Notes under the pieces: generated by a model | What the model saw: the letters and a program-made list of their open reading frames with translations, nothing else | What the model was told of the DNA's origin: nothing | The model's database searches: none | NCBI RefSeq assembly: GCF_000276665.1 | Contig: NW_004955425.1 | Location: forward strand, 23,373,694 to 23,437,693 | From: Chinchilla lanigera | Lineage: Eukaryota > Chordata > Mammalia > Rodentia > Chinchillidae | Direction: 5' to 3' | DNA length: 64,000 nucleotides | Position numbers and translations under genes: made by a program | In this document: positions 54,443 to 64,000 of the stretch, one piece after another | Position numbering within the stretch: the stretch's first letter is position 1 | How the letters are laid out: every line of letters starts with the position of its first letter

Positions 54443-54598
54443 AGCTGGGCATGGTGGGCCACGCCTGTAATCCCAGCACTCGGGAAGCTGAGTCAGGAGG
54501 ATCGTTGTGTGTTCAAGGTCAGCCTGAGCTACAAAGTGAGTTCAAGGCCAGCCTGAATTGCATAGTGAGACCCTGTCTCAAAAAGACAAAAAGAAAAA
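54443..54598 (+). mobile_element. B1 SINE
   Basis: 'gctgggcatggtgggccacg', 'cagcactcgggaagctgagt', duplicated 'cagcctgagctacaaagtga' / 'ccagcctgaattgcatagtg', 'agaccctgtctcaaaaag'. The frame here is a B1 shadow. Confidence 0.95.
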
Positions 54599-54599
54599 A

Positions 54600-55755
54600 T
54601 ACTGCTGAGGGAGAGCAAACTAAAAACCTCTCTAGTTTCCAGTCATTACCTGATTAGCCAATATTGTTGTCTTATTCTCACTACAGAGTGTAGGGAAAAT
54701 ATTAAAAACACTTTAAAATTTGTTATAAGACCAACTTCTTGGCATAGCATGCAAACCTACCTATCTGACTTCAGCATATATGTTTGGTCCTAATCTTACT
54801 ACACATTTCTATCTGTCCTCTAGACACATTGACATAATCATTCACTTACTCATTCATCCAGATAACAAATATTGTTGGCACCTACCTACACTACCAGCAG
54901 CGGTGTGTGTTATTGATTATACCTTCTCACTTTCTAAGTTTCCGCTGCTTTGGCATTTGGTGCCATTATTCTGGAGAGGCTGCCCCTCCCAGGGTGAGCT
55001 AATTCCTACAGAGAGCAAATGACTCCCCTGAAGGTTTTCCTTTGCTAGAAAAACCAATCATTCCAAAGCCATACCCCAACCATATCTCCTACCAAGCTCT
55101 ATACACCAAGCCAATAATTCCCTTGCCCTAAGTCACCACAGCATCAAATACTGGACATCTAGGGGCTGCCTCAACAGCCCAGATGCTATCAAAATTATTC
55201 CAGCTATGTAATCTAAGCTCACTCAGAGTCCCTATATCCCTCACCCATTCCTTTCTGTGAAAATTCCAGTAAACGTTATGGCCTGTGCTCTTCTCTCTTC
55301 CCTCTACCTCCTTATTGACCCTATTGCTTCACCATGGCAGGGGGATCTGTGAATGGAACCTTCTTCCTTTATGGCAGTCATTTCCATGTCTGTGTGTCTT
55401 ACCGTGCCTGATGAAATCTCAGGTACATTTTGAAGAACCTACATAGTTAAATGTGGTTGCTCTGGTGGAACCTGGGGTAAAGTCAGTATTCATTTGGAAT
55501 GCACCAGGATGTTTGGATTTGTGATTACAACCAGCATATGTTTTGATAGGTTAGTGTTCATAACATATGTCAAATTTGTCAGTAGCTCTTCTAGATGCTA
55601 ATCTTACTTTTCTCATCAACCAAATTTCTGTAGTGAATAGGAGATGTGACAGGAACTGAAATTTTAACATCCAGGGTCCTTTCTCCTCTTGTAAAATGTA
55701 ATTCTGAACTACTTAACTCTTTGTTTCCTGGACTTCATTAATGATCTCCTTTATT
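54600..55755. other. No recognised feature
   Basis: C/A-rich unique-looking DNA. The 80-codon frame at 54780-55022 has no domain. No SINE or LTR motif is recognised. Confidence 0.4.
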
Positions 55756-55759
55756 TTTC

Positions 55760-56032
55760 TTTCTTTCCCTGACTTGAAAATCTTAGTACTAGCTTGATTG
55801 TTCTGTCTTCACTGGAGACATCCCTGATCTCAGGAGGTAAATTTCATTACTTTTTCTTTTGTACTTATGCGTCTGTTAAAGTCTTTCATTTTTCTTCATT
55901 TATTGGTCAGTTTTATGTCTGTCTTGTTTATTACACTCTAGATTCCTTGATATTACAGAAAATATTTATATCTGTTATCCCCAGCACTTAGCACTTCACT
56001 GTACACAGTAGGATCTCAGTAAACATGGAAAA
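55760..56032 (+). mobile_element. L2 3' end
   Basis: 'cactctagattccttgatat', 'tatctgttatccccagcact', 'tagcacttcactgtacacag', 'taggatctcagtaaacatgg' is the L2 3' end. The upstream 'ctggagacatccctgatctc' fits the preceding L2 part. Confidence 0.7.
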
Positions 56033-56039
56033 GAAGTGA

Positions 56040-57040
56040 CTAGGATATTTTCATTGGGTCAATAAAGCAGAGGATAGCATTCTTTCATATATTTCAAAGA
56101 AAGGGACATTGATTCGACCAAGTACCTTCAACTCCTCCTGGCTTAGACCTGGATAGTAAAATCCATGCACAAAATTTTGAATGCAAAATTTTCCATCCTT
56201 AGAATGGCAAATGAAAGACAAAACTTCACTGGAAATTTCTCAGTAGAGCTAAGATGGTCTTATATGAGCAAGGTAGGCAAATTCTACAATATGTAGACTT
56301 AATTTGTTCTTATTTTTGTAATAGAAACTTTTGCTGTTAAACTATAACATTACATTCTAATCTATGGGCAAAAGCAATTTGGCCTGTCATAAAGCAGCTA
56401 TTTGTTAATACTAGTGACTGAGAAAGACTAGACAAATAGATGAAGACCGTTTTTGTGAATCTAAGATAAACAATTACAGTAAATCTAGGCCAACTGTTCC
56501 TTTTTCCTGTCATTGTGAAGTTGAAGATGCTAGTATTTTTATGACTCAGGTAACCACTCGGGAACTGCTTAGCTGTTGGGATGTAGTAGAATATAAAGTC
56601 TTTGTTGTTAGCCCCCTGGGCTAGTCATTGCTGACTCTGAGCTGTGACTACATAAAGGTATTTTTGCACCCTACAGACATAACTGACATCAAAGTGAACA
56701 TAATGGAATGGCTTTCCAAGAGAAAAAGCTTTGTTGTTACTTTGACATTCTAAAGCCAAACACATTCTTAGTGTTAGGCAGGAACCACTGTGGTGAAAAC
56801 CAGCCTTTGCACAGGTAGAGCATCTTTTTTCTGCAGGGTCTCAGCGCTTCACAAGCATGAAACAGTCTTTGCAGAAAAGGAAAATGGTGTGGAGGAATGT
56901 GGCCCCAGACAATTAAGAGCTGCAGTTCTTCTCCACAAGAAGCATGGAACATCAAGGGGACAATGCAGGATAGGAAATGAAGGATAGTGGGTCCAGCTGC
57001 GACTGCAAGGGGGAATTTAGCAACGTAGTAATGAACTGAC
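56040..57040. other. No recognised feature
   Basis: Unique-looking sequence. Overlapping opposite-strand frames at 56737-56987 are shadows of each other; no domain is recognised. Confidence 0.45.
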
Positions 57041-57042
57041 TC

Positions 57043-57383
57043 AGAATTTATATAGCTAGCCGGGCGTGGTGGTGCACGCTTGTAATCTCAGCACTTGGGA
57101 GGCTGAGACAGGAGGATCGCTGCAAGTTTGAGACCAGCCTGGGCTACAGAGTGAGCTCAAGGCCAGCCTGAACTGCATAGCGAGACCTTGTCTCAAAAAG
57201 ACCAATATATATATATATACATCGACCCATGAAACTTTGGGGAAAAGATGGCAGAACAAACATGTTTTTTTTTAAAAAAAAGGGCCGGGGATATAGCTCA
57301 GCCTGGCAAGTGCAAGGCTGTGAGTTTGATTCCTGGTACCAGAAAAAAAAAAAAATAAGAGAGAGAGAGAATTTATACAGCTA
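57043..57383 (+). mobile_element. Composite B1-linker-ID insertion within one target-site duplication
   Basis: The B1 (57059-57204; 'gccgggcgtggtggtgcacg', two duplicated blocks, 'gagaccttgtctcaaaaaga') is followed by an (ta)n run, a ~60-bp non-SINE linker ('catcgacccatgaaactttg', 'gggaaaagatggcagaacaa') with a T9A9 stretch, and an ID (57283-57350). The ID lacks about 14 bases ('gtggcacagcacct') after its A box. The whole is flanked by agaatttatatagcta (57043-57058) and agaatttatacagcta (57368-57383), a 16-bp duplication with one mismatch. Confidence 0.8.
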
Positions 57384-57542
57384 AAGATAACCTGACTCTT
57401 AAAAAGAACTTCAGAAATTGCTGCATCTATGAACACCTCTGTATTTACTATAATATTTAAGTGTATGAGATAATGTTTAAATGTAACTATTGAGTTCACA
57501 AACTTACCTCATCTCAAAACTATTTTGTTTTAATTTGTAGCA

Positions 57543-57913
57543 TGTTGTGGTTTGAATATGGTTTGTCCTTTCTGAAACTCGTATTGAAGTTTAACCACTA
57601 TTATGAGTTACTAAGAGGTAGGATAAGGGTAGTACCTTCAAGAGGTGATTAGAGCTCTGCCCTCATGAATGGATTAGCCCAACCATTTGATTAATGGGCT
57701 GTCCTGAAGGTGGTTATACTAAAAAGCAAATTTGGCTAGGTCTCTCACAGGCCCTGTATCTTTTGTCATGTGATACTGTGTACCATATTGGATTCTACCA
57801 TCACCAGATGTGGCCCCATGACCTTGGACCAGAACTCTGAGCCAAACAAAAACCCTTTTCTTTATGATTCACCAGGTGTGTGGTGTTATGTTATTTGCAA
57901 CAGAAAATGGACA
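57543..57913 (+). mobile_element. MaLR LTR (MST-like)
   Basis: 'tgttgtggtttgaatatggt', 'accttcaagaggtgattaga', 'gctctgccctcatgaatgga', 'ttaatgggctgtcctgaagg', 'gaactctgagccaaacaaaa', 'tgcaacagaaaatggaca'. It is a near-complete solo LTR. Confidence 0.85.
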
Positions 57914-57914
57914 A

Positions 57915-58300
57915 AAATCGTGCACATTTTATAAAACAATCAAACATTCTTTTTGACTAGAAAGTAAAGACGTTAAAATCAGCACCCATGCCATTTATTT
58001 TTGGTTGCTAAGGGCGAGAGCTATGTTGGTATGCCTAGCTTCCCATATTACATGCTTAATACATTTCTGGTTAAATTGAAATTTTATAGGTGCTTGATTG
58101 AAAACTATTTTTCATAGTTTCTCTCTGTGGGTTTATTTATTTTTGTCTATATATAATAAGAGATTCCCCCTCACGACATGTAAGAAGGTAAATACAAATT
58201 TGTTTTAGAGTATTATATGGAATTTTATGTTTTTAATGCATTTTTATATAGGACCTATGTAGAGTAATAGATTATGTCTATAAAGGATATTCTGCTAGTT
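57915..58300. other. No recognised feature
   Basis: AT-rich unique-looking DNA. Confidence 0.45.
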
Positions 58301-58428
58301 TATGAGATGATTTTTTTTGTTGTTTTGTTTTTTCTCCGGTACCGGGAACCGAACTCATGACCTTGCGCTTGCCAGACAGGCGCTTTGCTGCTGAGCTAAA
58401 TCCCCAGCCCCATATGAGATGATTTTTT
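58301..58428 (-). mobile_element. Young ID SINE with perfect 16-bp target-site duplication
   Basis: Body 58317-58412: 'ctccggtaccgggaaccgaa', 'ctcatgaccttgcgcttgcc', 'agacaggcgctttgctgctg', 'agctaaatccccagcccc'. Flanks tatgagatgatttttt at 58301-58316 and 58413-58428. Several CpGs remain, as in the copy at 46.3 kb. Confidence 0.97.
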
Positions 58429-58429
58429 A

Positions 58430-58885
58430 AAAAACAAAGAATATTATATCTAATTTTCAAAGTAAATAATGAATTTTTAAAGCCTTCACTTAAACATGTG
58501 TTCTTTGAATACCACCTTTAGATTCATCTGGAATGCTTTCAATTTTTAACAAAAGGGTTACATTGCATTCTGTAGGTTAATATTCATATAATAGCTATAA
58601 CAGTAGTAAGCTTTCTAAAATCACACATGAATGATGTTTGTAGAATTCATTTCTTTGATGCAACTTAACACCCCACAACATAATTCTGTAGGCCTTGGAA
58701 AGGAAGATATAGTGTTGGTGAGACGAGCCCATCAATGCTCCAGAAAGCACAGGAGTAATATGAGGAAGTAACCACTGAAAGGGGAGCCCCAGGAAGAAGT
58801 CTGGTAAGATTTAATGGTGTGAAAGAAGCCCCTGAACTGGCCTGAGGATTCTGTAATTCAGTAATAATAATACTATTAATGTATT
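58430..58885. other. No recognised feature
   Basis: AT-rich DNA without recognised repeats or coding signal. Confidence 0.45.
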
Positions 58886-58886
58886 G

Positions 58887-60506
58887 TGTTATGGTTTATG
58901 TCTTGCTTATCTCCCAAAGCAATCATGTGCTCAGAGGCAGGGCTTTTGGAGGATAATTGGCTATACTCATCAGTGGATTCATTCACTAATTAGTTCAGCA
59001 ACTGAGTGCTATTAGGAGGTAAGGCCCAGTTAGAGGTAGATCACTGGGGGCGTGACCTGGAAAGTTATGTATCAGTCCCTCTCTAGCTCTTTCCTTCACT
59101 CTCTGCTTCCTGGCCAGCAAGATAGGAGCAGCTGTCCTCCACACCAGGCCCTTCCACCACACTGTTTCTGTGTCTGAGCTTACCAACCACGGACTGAAAC
59201 TATGAGTCAGAATAAATTTCTCCTTAGATGTCTTGTCCCATTGAGGGAAAAGCAACAAGGACAGATTTGGGCAACAGAGAAGTGGGTCATTGTGGTGACT
59301 GTACCTGAACATGTGGTTTATAGCCTTTGAAAGTGGTTCATTGGAGGAATTTAGAAAGGTTTGAAGGATTGGCTAGAGAAGCCCTAGAATGTTGTAAGCT
59401 GAGCTTGCTGGGGTATTCTGGTTAGAGATCAGATGACCAGAATGTTCACAGAAATGTAGACTGTAAAGACCAGTGTCATAAGGTTTCAGTTAGGAACAAG
59501 AACTCCACTAACAATTGGACCTGCAACCATGTGTGGTACACTTGGGCAGAAAACTTGTCTACACTTCCCCCATGTCCTGAGATTTTGCAGACTGGCATTA
59601 AGGGTGGTAGAGTAATTAATCTGGCGGAGGATATTTCAAGGTAGCCCAGCATTCAGGCTGTACCGTGGTGCTGCTGGTAGCTTTTAGCCAGATTTTTAAT
59701 CAAAATCCGGAGCAAATATTAGAGCCAAAAGATGTAACAAGTCTGAAATTTCAACAGAAAGAAAATGCCTACCAAATGAGGCAAAGGAAAGCATTATTGC
59801 TGAAAAGATTAGCATTAAAAACCCAAGTACCTTGCATCAGGACAATAGGAAAGATGCCTTGAGGGCATCTCAGGAATCAGCAAGACCTCTACCTTACTGC
59901 CTCAAGAGTATAAAAGGGTAAATGCTTTTGAAAGACTTTGCTTTGAGAATAGAGCCCTAGGGAACCCTGTTCAAAAACAGTTCTCTAGGGAATTGGGTCC
60001 CCAGGATTTATTTCACAGTGCTCAGCCATCCCGGTTTTTAGAGGCCTCAAGGGATGCCTAGCTATTGCTGAAGCTGGTGACACACCTTGGCACCATCCAC
60101 ATGGTGATGGTTTTTCAGGCATACAGATGTAAGAGTTACAGGGTCCTGGAGGCTTCCACCCAGATTTCAGAAGGCCTAGGAGGCCAGGCAATGTCCCCTG
60201 AAAGGGCAGTATATGAAGCTGTGAGAGTAAAGCTGAAAGTTCAGTGGAGACCTCAAGAAGTTTGAGATACCAGGAACATGGAATGCCTGCTGAGGAAAGT
60301 GACCAGCAGTGAGTAAAGCCACCCTAGGAGAGCAATCATGAACATAGAATTGGGGCCACACAAGCCATTTGGAGTGCATATCTGTCCACAAATTGCCCTA
60401 GGTGCTGGGCATGGAGCTACAGGAGCTACTAAAACTGAGAGTCAAAATAAACCTTTCCTCCTTTAAGTTTGGGGTATCAGCTATTTTGTCCTAGCGATGG
60501 AAATGT
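58887..60506 (+). mobile_element. MaLR provirus-like element: LTR, internal part, LTR remnant
   Basis: 5' LTR at 58887-59263 ('tgttatggtttatgtcttgc', 'gcagggcttttggaggataa', 'cgtgacctggaaagttatgt', 'gactgaaactatgagtcaga', end 'caacaaggaca'). The internal part 59264-60385 begins 'gatttgggcaacagagaagt', 'gactgtacctgaacatgtgg', 'tagagaagccctagaatgtt', the usual start of MaLR internal sequence. It has no gag/pol/env frame; the 65- to 71-codon frames are unrecognised. A 3' LTR tail at about 60395-60506 ('gagagtcaaaataaaccttt', 'ttttgtcctagcgatggaaa') closes it; the rest of that LTR is deleted. Confidence 0.72.
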
Positions 60507-60744
60507 ACATATTACCTTGCTCTTTTGTTTCTTCTTTGGGCCCTGGGAGTGAAAGTAATTTATATTCTGTTGATAGCACACTACCATCCTCTCTGTTTCA
60601 CCCTTTTAATCCCTCCATCTCTGGCCCCACTCCCATTTCTGTCCTTTCAGGGGTCCCTATAGTGTTTGGCATGTGTGTGTAGGCATGTATTATATGTACT
60701 TTGGTAACTATGAATCTCTGAAAGACAAGTCTTTTCATTTGCAT

Positions 60745-61135
60745 TTTACAGTCATACAAAGGACATGGATATTATTTTATTTCCTTTTTCCACTCACCAT
60801 TATTTTGAAAGGTCAGTCCATATCACTCCATGCTATTTGTAGTTCATTGCTTTTGACTGCTGCTTAACTTTTCTTAATAGATATCCATCAGAATTTAATT
60901 ATCAGTTCCTCCTCTAAGGAACACCTAGAGCAAATTTAAAAACATTACAAAAACAGCCTTGTGCATGGAATGAATTTTGCTAGAGTAGGTAGCCAGAAGT
61001 GGTTTTGCTGGGTAAAGGGGAGTCTGCCGACTGAAACTTACTGGCAATAATTAGTTCTTCAGAACTGTCATGTTGGTTTGTACTGCCATTGGTAATGATG
61101 AAGATCCTACTTCCTAACATTCTTCTCAACCTGTT
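60745..61135 (-). mobile_element. L1M 3' UTR fragment
   Basis: 'tccatatcactccatgctat', 'ttgctgggtaaaggggagtc', 'gttggtttgtactgccattg' fit a reversed old L1 3' region. Strong divergence. Confidence 0.55.
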
Positions 61136-61693
61136 ATGTACTTCCAATTTTTTTTCTAAAATTGCAAAATATAAAACACATGAAAAAAGAACATAAAATA
61201 AATATACAGCCTACATAATAACTGAAAAGTAAAAAATTTAGATACTCAAGTAAAGAAATGGAACATTACTAGTATCCCACACCCCTGAAATCCCCTTTCA
61301 AGGTATAATCCAACCCAGTCATAATCTCCCACTTCTCTAAGCATAAGCACTTTCTTAATTTTTGTGGTAATTACTTCCTTTTTTAACCTTTGCCCAAGTA
61401 CTCATCAGTATTTATTCTAATTCAATTTTGCCTGCTTTTGAATTACATATTTACAGTATCCTTTTGAATCTGGCATCTTTCATCTCACATTATGGTTAGG
61501 AGGCTCAAACAGGTTATTGTACAGTGCTGAAGTTAATTTATTTTTTACTGTTGTATGATATTCCATGGTATAGTCATAAATACAAGCATGATTTATTTAT
61601 CCTCTTTTTTCTTTCTTTCTTTCTTTTCTTTTTTTTTTTTTTTTAGGAAGCCTTGAATGAGGCTCCTTCTTTCTTCAGCACTGTTGAATCCCT

Positions 61694-61834
61694 TTTTGTT
61701 TTTTTTGAGATAGAGCCTCACTATGTAGTGCAGTCTGGCCTTGAACTCACTATGTAGCCCAAGCTGACCTCAAACTCATGGCAGTTCTCCTGCCTCAACC
61801 TCCCAGCTGCTAGGATTACAGGTGTGTGCCACCT
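61694..61834 (-). mobile_element. B1 SINE
   Basis: 'ttttttgagatagagcctca', duplicated 'gtctggccttgaactcacta' / 'caagctgacctcaaactc', 'ctgctaggattacaggtgtg'. Confidence 0.9.
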
Positions 61835-61847
61835 GTATTTATTTATC

Positions 61848-61885
61848 CATTTATTATTTATTTATTTATTATTATTTATTATATA
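61848..61885. repeat. TTTA/TTA low-complexity tract
   Basis: Mixed ttta/tta units next to the B1. Confidence 0.85.
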
Positions 61886-62254
61886 TTCATCCATTTTAAT
61901 ATGGATAGATAGTGGATTCCCAAAGCTTTTGGATATTTAATAAAGCTGATATGAACATTCTTATCCATGACTTTTGGGCTTAATGTGCAATCATTTATGT
62001 TCAATATGTACCTATAGTGTGCATGGCTAACTCACACAATATTAGCACATTCAACTTCAATAGATAGTACCTAATGATTTTCTAAAAAGGTTGTATTAGT
62101 TTTCATTTCCCACCAGCAACATTTGAGAGTTCCTATTATTTAAAATTGCATTAAATTTAGTATTTTCAGTTTTTTCTATCTTTTATTATTAATGATTTCA
62201 AATATACAGCAAAATTGGAAGACTGTCAGTTAACACCTGTATATCCACCACCTG

Positions 62255-62785
62255 ACTTCTACCATTAACTTTTTTTTAACATCCAGAACTTGTTTTAAAT
62301 TTTTTCATTGAATAAACCAGACCTCCATATGTAAACAACATATTGTCTCACTAGTGTAAAGAACCTGAAAGAGTGAACAAAAATTAGGAGGTGTGATAGA
62401 CATTGTGAAATGAAAAGAAAATGCTCAAAAGTAAAGAGCAACTGGAGTGAGGGAAAAGAGAAAAGAAAGAAGGGGAAATTATGTATGTATGTATATAAAG
62501 GATAGCTAACATAGTTGTACTACTGACTTCTATTGCTTTACTGAAAAGAACAGTTAATGATTACTTATTTGATCAATCTTGCATGTCTCTATTTGTTTTC
62601 CTGAGAAACCACTTTGAAGATATCAATACATAATACAACAACCATTGTTAATTTCCTACCACTATGTCTGTAACTCTGTACTGCTTGTATTGTTCTTATG
62701 CTATTTTGTAAATGGATGTCTGTTTGTTAATGTGTTTTCCTTCTATTTTAAAAATAAATTTAAAAAAATAAAGTGCCGAGGAAAT
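62255..62785 (+). mobile_element. L1 3' end (3' UTR and tail)
   Basis: It is the reverse complement counterpart of the L1 3' UTR at 25.8-26.4 kb: '(tgta)n' tract, 'gatagctaacatagttgtac', 'aagaacagttaatgattact', 'gagaaaccactttgaagata', 'acaacaaccattgttaattt', ending in A-rich 'aaaaataaatttaaaaaaat'. Only one 3' UTR unit is present here. Confidence 0.8.
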
Positions 62786-62799
62786 ATATAGATAAATAA

Positions 62800-64000
62800 A
62801 TAAATCTTTTCATTGAGGTGAAAGTATTATAAAAAGTAATCATTTTAAAGAGATTGTTAACATTCACAATTAGTCACTTACAATGTTGTATAATTACCCC
62901 TAGTCCAAAATATTTTTATCACCCCCAAACAAAATTCCATAATCATTATGAAGTTAATTCCACAATGAAGTTAATTACATTACTAGATCATTATAAAGTT
63001 GATCTAGTCCCTGACAAAGATCAATGTTTTCTGATTCTATTAACCAATTAATCAATTAACCACTCTATTATGGATATTTCATATAAATAATATCATACAA
63101 TATGTGAACTTTGTGTCTGGCTTTTTTGTTTTCAAGATTCATTATAGCTTATATCAGTATTGTATTTCTTTTTAATATTGGAGAGTATTGTTTATCCATT
63201 CATCCATTGAAGGACATCTAGGTTGTTTCCACATTTTGGCTATTATGAATAATACTGCTAAGAATATTCTGGTACAAATACTTGTATGAGTTCCCATCTT
63301 TACTTCTTTTGAAAGAAGTGAAAGGAAAAGGAGTGGAATTGCTGGGACACATGGTAATTTTATGTTTCACTTTCTAAGGACCCACTATACTGTTTTCAAC
63401 AATAGCTAAAACATTTTACCTCTCTAAAGCAATGTAGAAAGTTCCTGTTCTTCCATGACCTCACCAATACTTAGCTACCTTTTTTAGATGTAATGGGTAC
63501 AAACTGGCATGACCAAAGTGGTTTTGAATTGCATTTCCTTGATGACTAATGATATTGAGCATCTCCTCAAGTGTGTGTTGGCGATTAATATGGCTTCCAT
63601 GGAAAAATATCTAAGTCCCTTGCCCATTTCTAAAATTGAGTTGTTTGTTGTTGAATTGTAAAAGTTGTTTGTATACAGTACTCTGATTGTTAGACCTTTA
63701 TCAGATACATGATTTACAAATATTACCTTCTATTCTGCATGTCATCTTTTCACTTTCTTGATAAGGCTATTTGATGCACAAACATTTTAATTTTGATAAA
63801 TCCCAACTTACCTATTTTTGTTGTTGCTTTTTGGGGGCAGAGATATTGTATCTAAGACTCCATTGTCAAATCTGAGTTCATGAGGATTTACTGGTTTTAA
63901 GATTTTCATACTTTTAGCTCTTATATTTTAGCTATTGATACAGTTTGAGTTAATTTTTGTATATGGGGTCAGGTAGGGGTCCAAGTTCTTTTTTTTTTTT
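62800..64000 (-). mobile_element. L1M 3' portion, runs off the window
   Basis: Reversed L1M 3' UTR and ORF2 tail: 'tcattgaaggacatctaggt', 'tgtttccacattttggctat', 'gaattgctgggacacatggt', 'tgatgactaatgatattgag', 'agttaatttttgtatatggg', 'gtcaggtaggggtccaagtt'. It ends in a T-run at the window edge. It is collinear with the copies at 32.5 and 34.8 kb but a separate insertion. Confidence 0.8.

Larger units (their letters stand above)
61140..62170 (-). mobile_element. L1M 3' UTR fragment with B1
   Basis: 'ttttgaatctggcatctttc', 'ttactgttgtatgatattcc', 'aataaagctgatatgaacat', 'ttcatttcccaccagcaaca' fit L1M in reverse. A CT/T tract (61606-61645), a B1 and TTTA-type repeats (61848-61882) interrupt it. 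Confidence 0.6.

Noticed and set aside
59264..60385. Possible retroviral gag/pol genes between MaLR LTRs
   Set aside because: MaLR internal sequence is non-coding; no protease, RT or integrase motif is present in any frame.

Overview
This window is nuclear DNA of a placental mammal, almost certainly a rodent. It holds several dozen copies of two SINE families: a 7SL-derived B1 with the rodent-type internal tandem duplication, and a tRNA-derived ID-like SINE. Five to eight left-half ID pieces are joined to B1 in the order of the B1-dID family. There are also rodent-style L1s, MaLR/ERVL LTRs, and old L2, MIR, hAT and mariner copies. B1-dID together with an ID-like SINE whose body reads 'gctcagtggcacagcacctgcctgg' in two overlapping parts argues against mouse or rat. 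It points to a squirrel-related or castorimorph rodent such as beaver. That last step is a guess from memory of SINE families, not a measurement.

I find no intact protein-coding gene, no rRNA or tRNA gene, no CpG island and no CRISPR array. The longest open frames (138, 134, 121, 119, 118 and 117 codons) are L1 remnants, repeat shadows or unrecognised short frames. The window is best read as intergenic desert or deep intron.

Layout. 0-6.4 kb: B1-dID, ERVL/MaLR LTRs, MIR/L2, and an old hAT transposon cut by five SINEs. 6.4-15 kb: sparse AT-rich DNA, an L2 interrupted by SINEs and a TA microsatellite, a MaLR LTR, old L1 pieces. 15-25 kb: a mariner remnant, a 94-bp near-identical local duplication flanking about 1 kb of non-repeat DNA, an L1M tail, and quiet sequence. 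25-28 kb: an ID with a perfect target-site duplication, an L1 3' end with a tandemly duplicated 3' UTR, MIR/L2. 28-32 kb: almost free of transposons and the best place for conserved non-coding elements. 32-44 kb: L1 pile-up on the minus strand, with one ancient L1M apparently split by many later insertions including a 3.9-kb rodent L1. 44-50 kb: unclassified old sequence, a HAL1/L1 fragment, SINE clusters, an LTR inserted inside a SINE. 50-54 kb: L1 3' UTR, and an L1 with an inverted 5' segment. 54-61 kb: MaLR LTRs and internal sequence, a composite B1-ID insertion. 61-64 kb: L1M and L1 3' ends running off the edge.

The history can be read in layers: L2, MIR, mariner, hAT and L1M form the oldest level, then MaLR/ERVL LTRs and B1-dID, then B1 and the rodent L1, and finally ID copies that still have matching target-site duplications and, in two cases, CpG sites. 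No genes act together here. The functional candidates are possible enhancers near 16-17, 21, 28.5, 30.6 and 44 kb, which only cross-species alignment can test.
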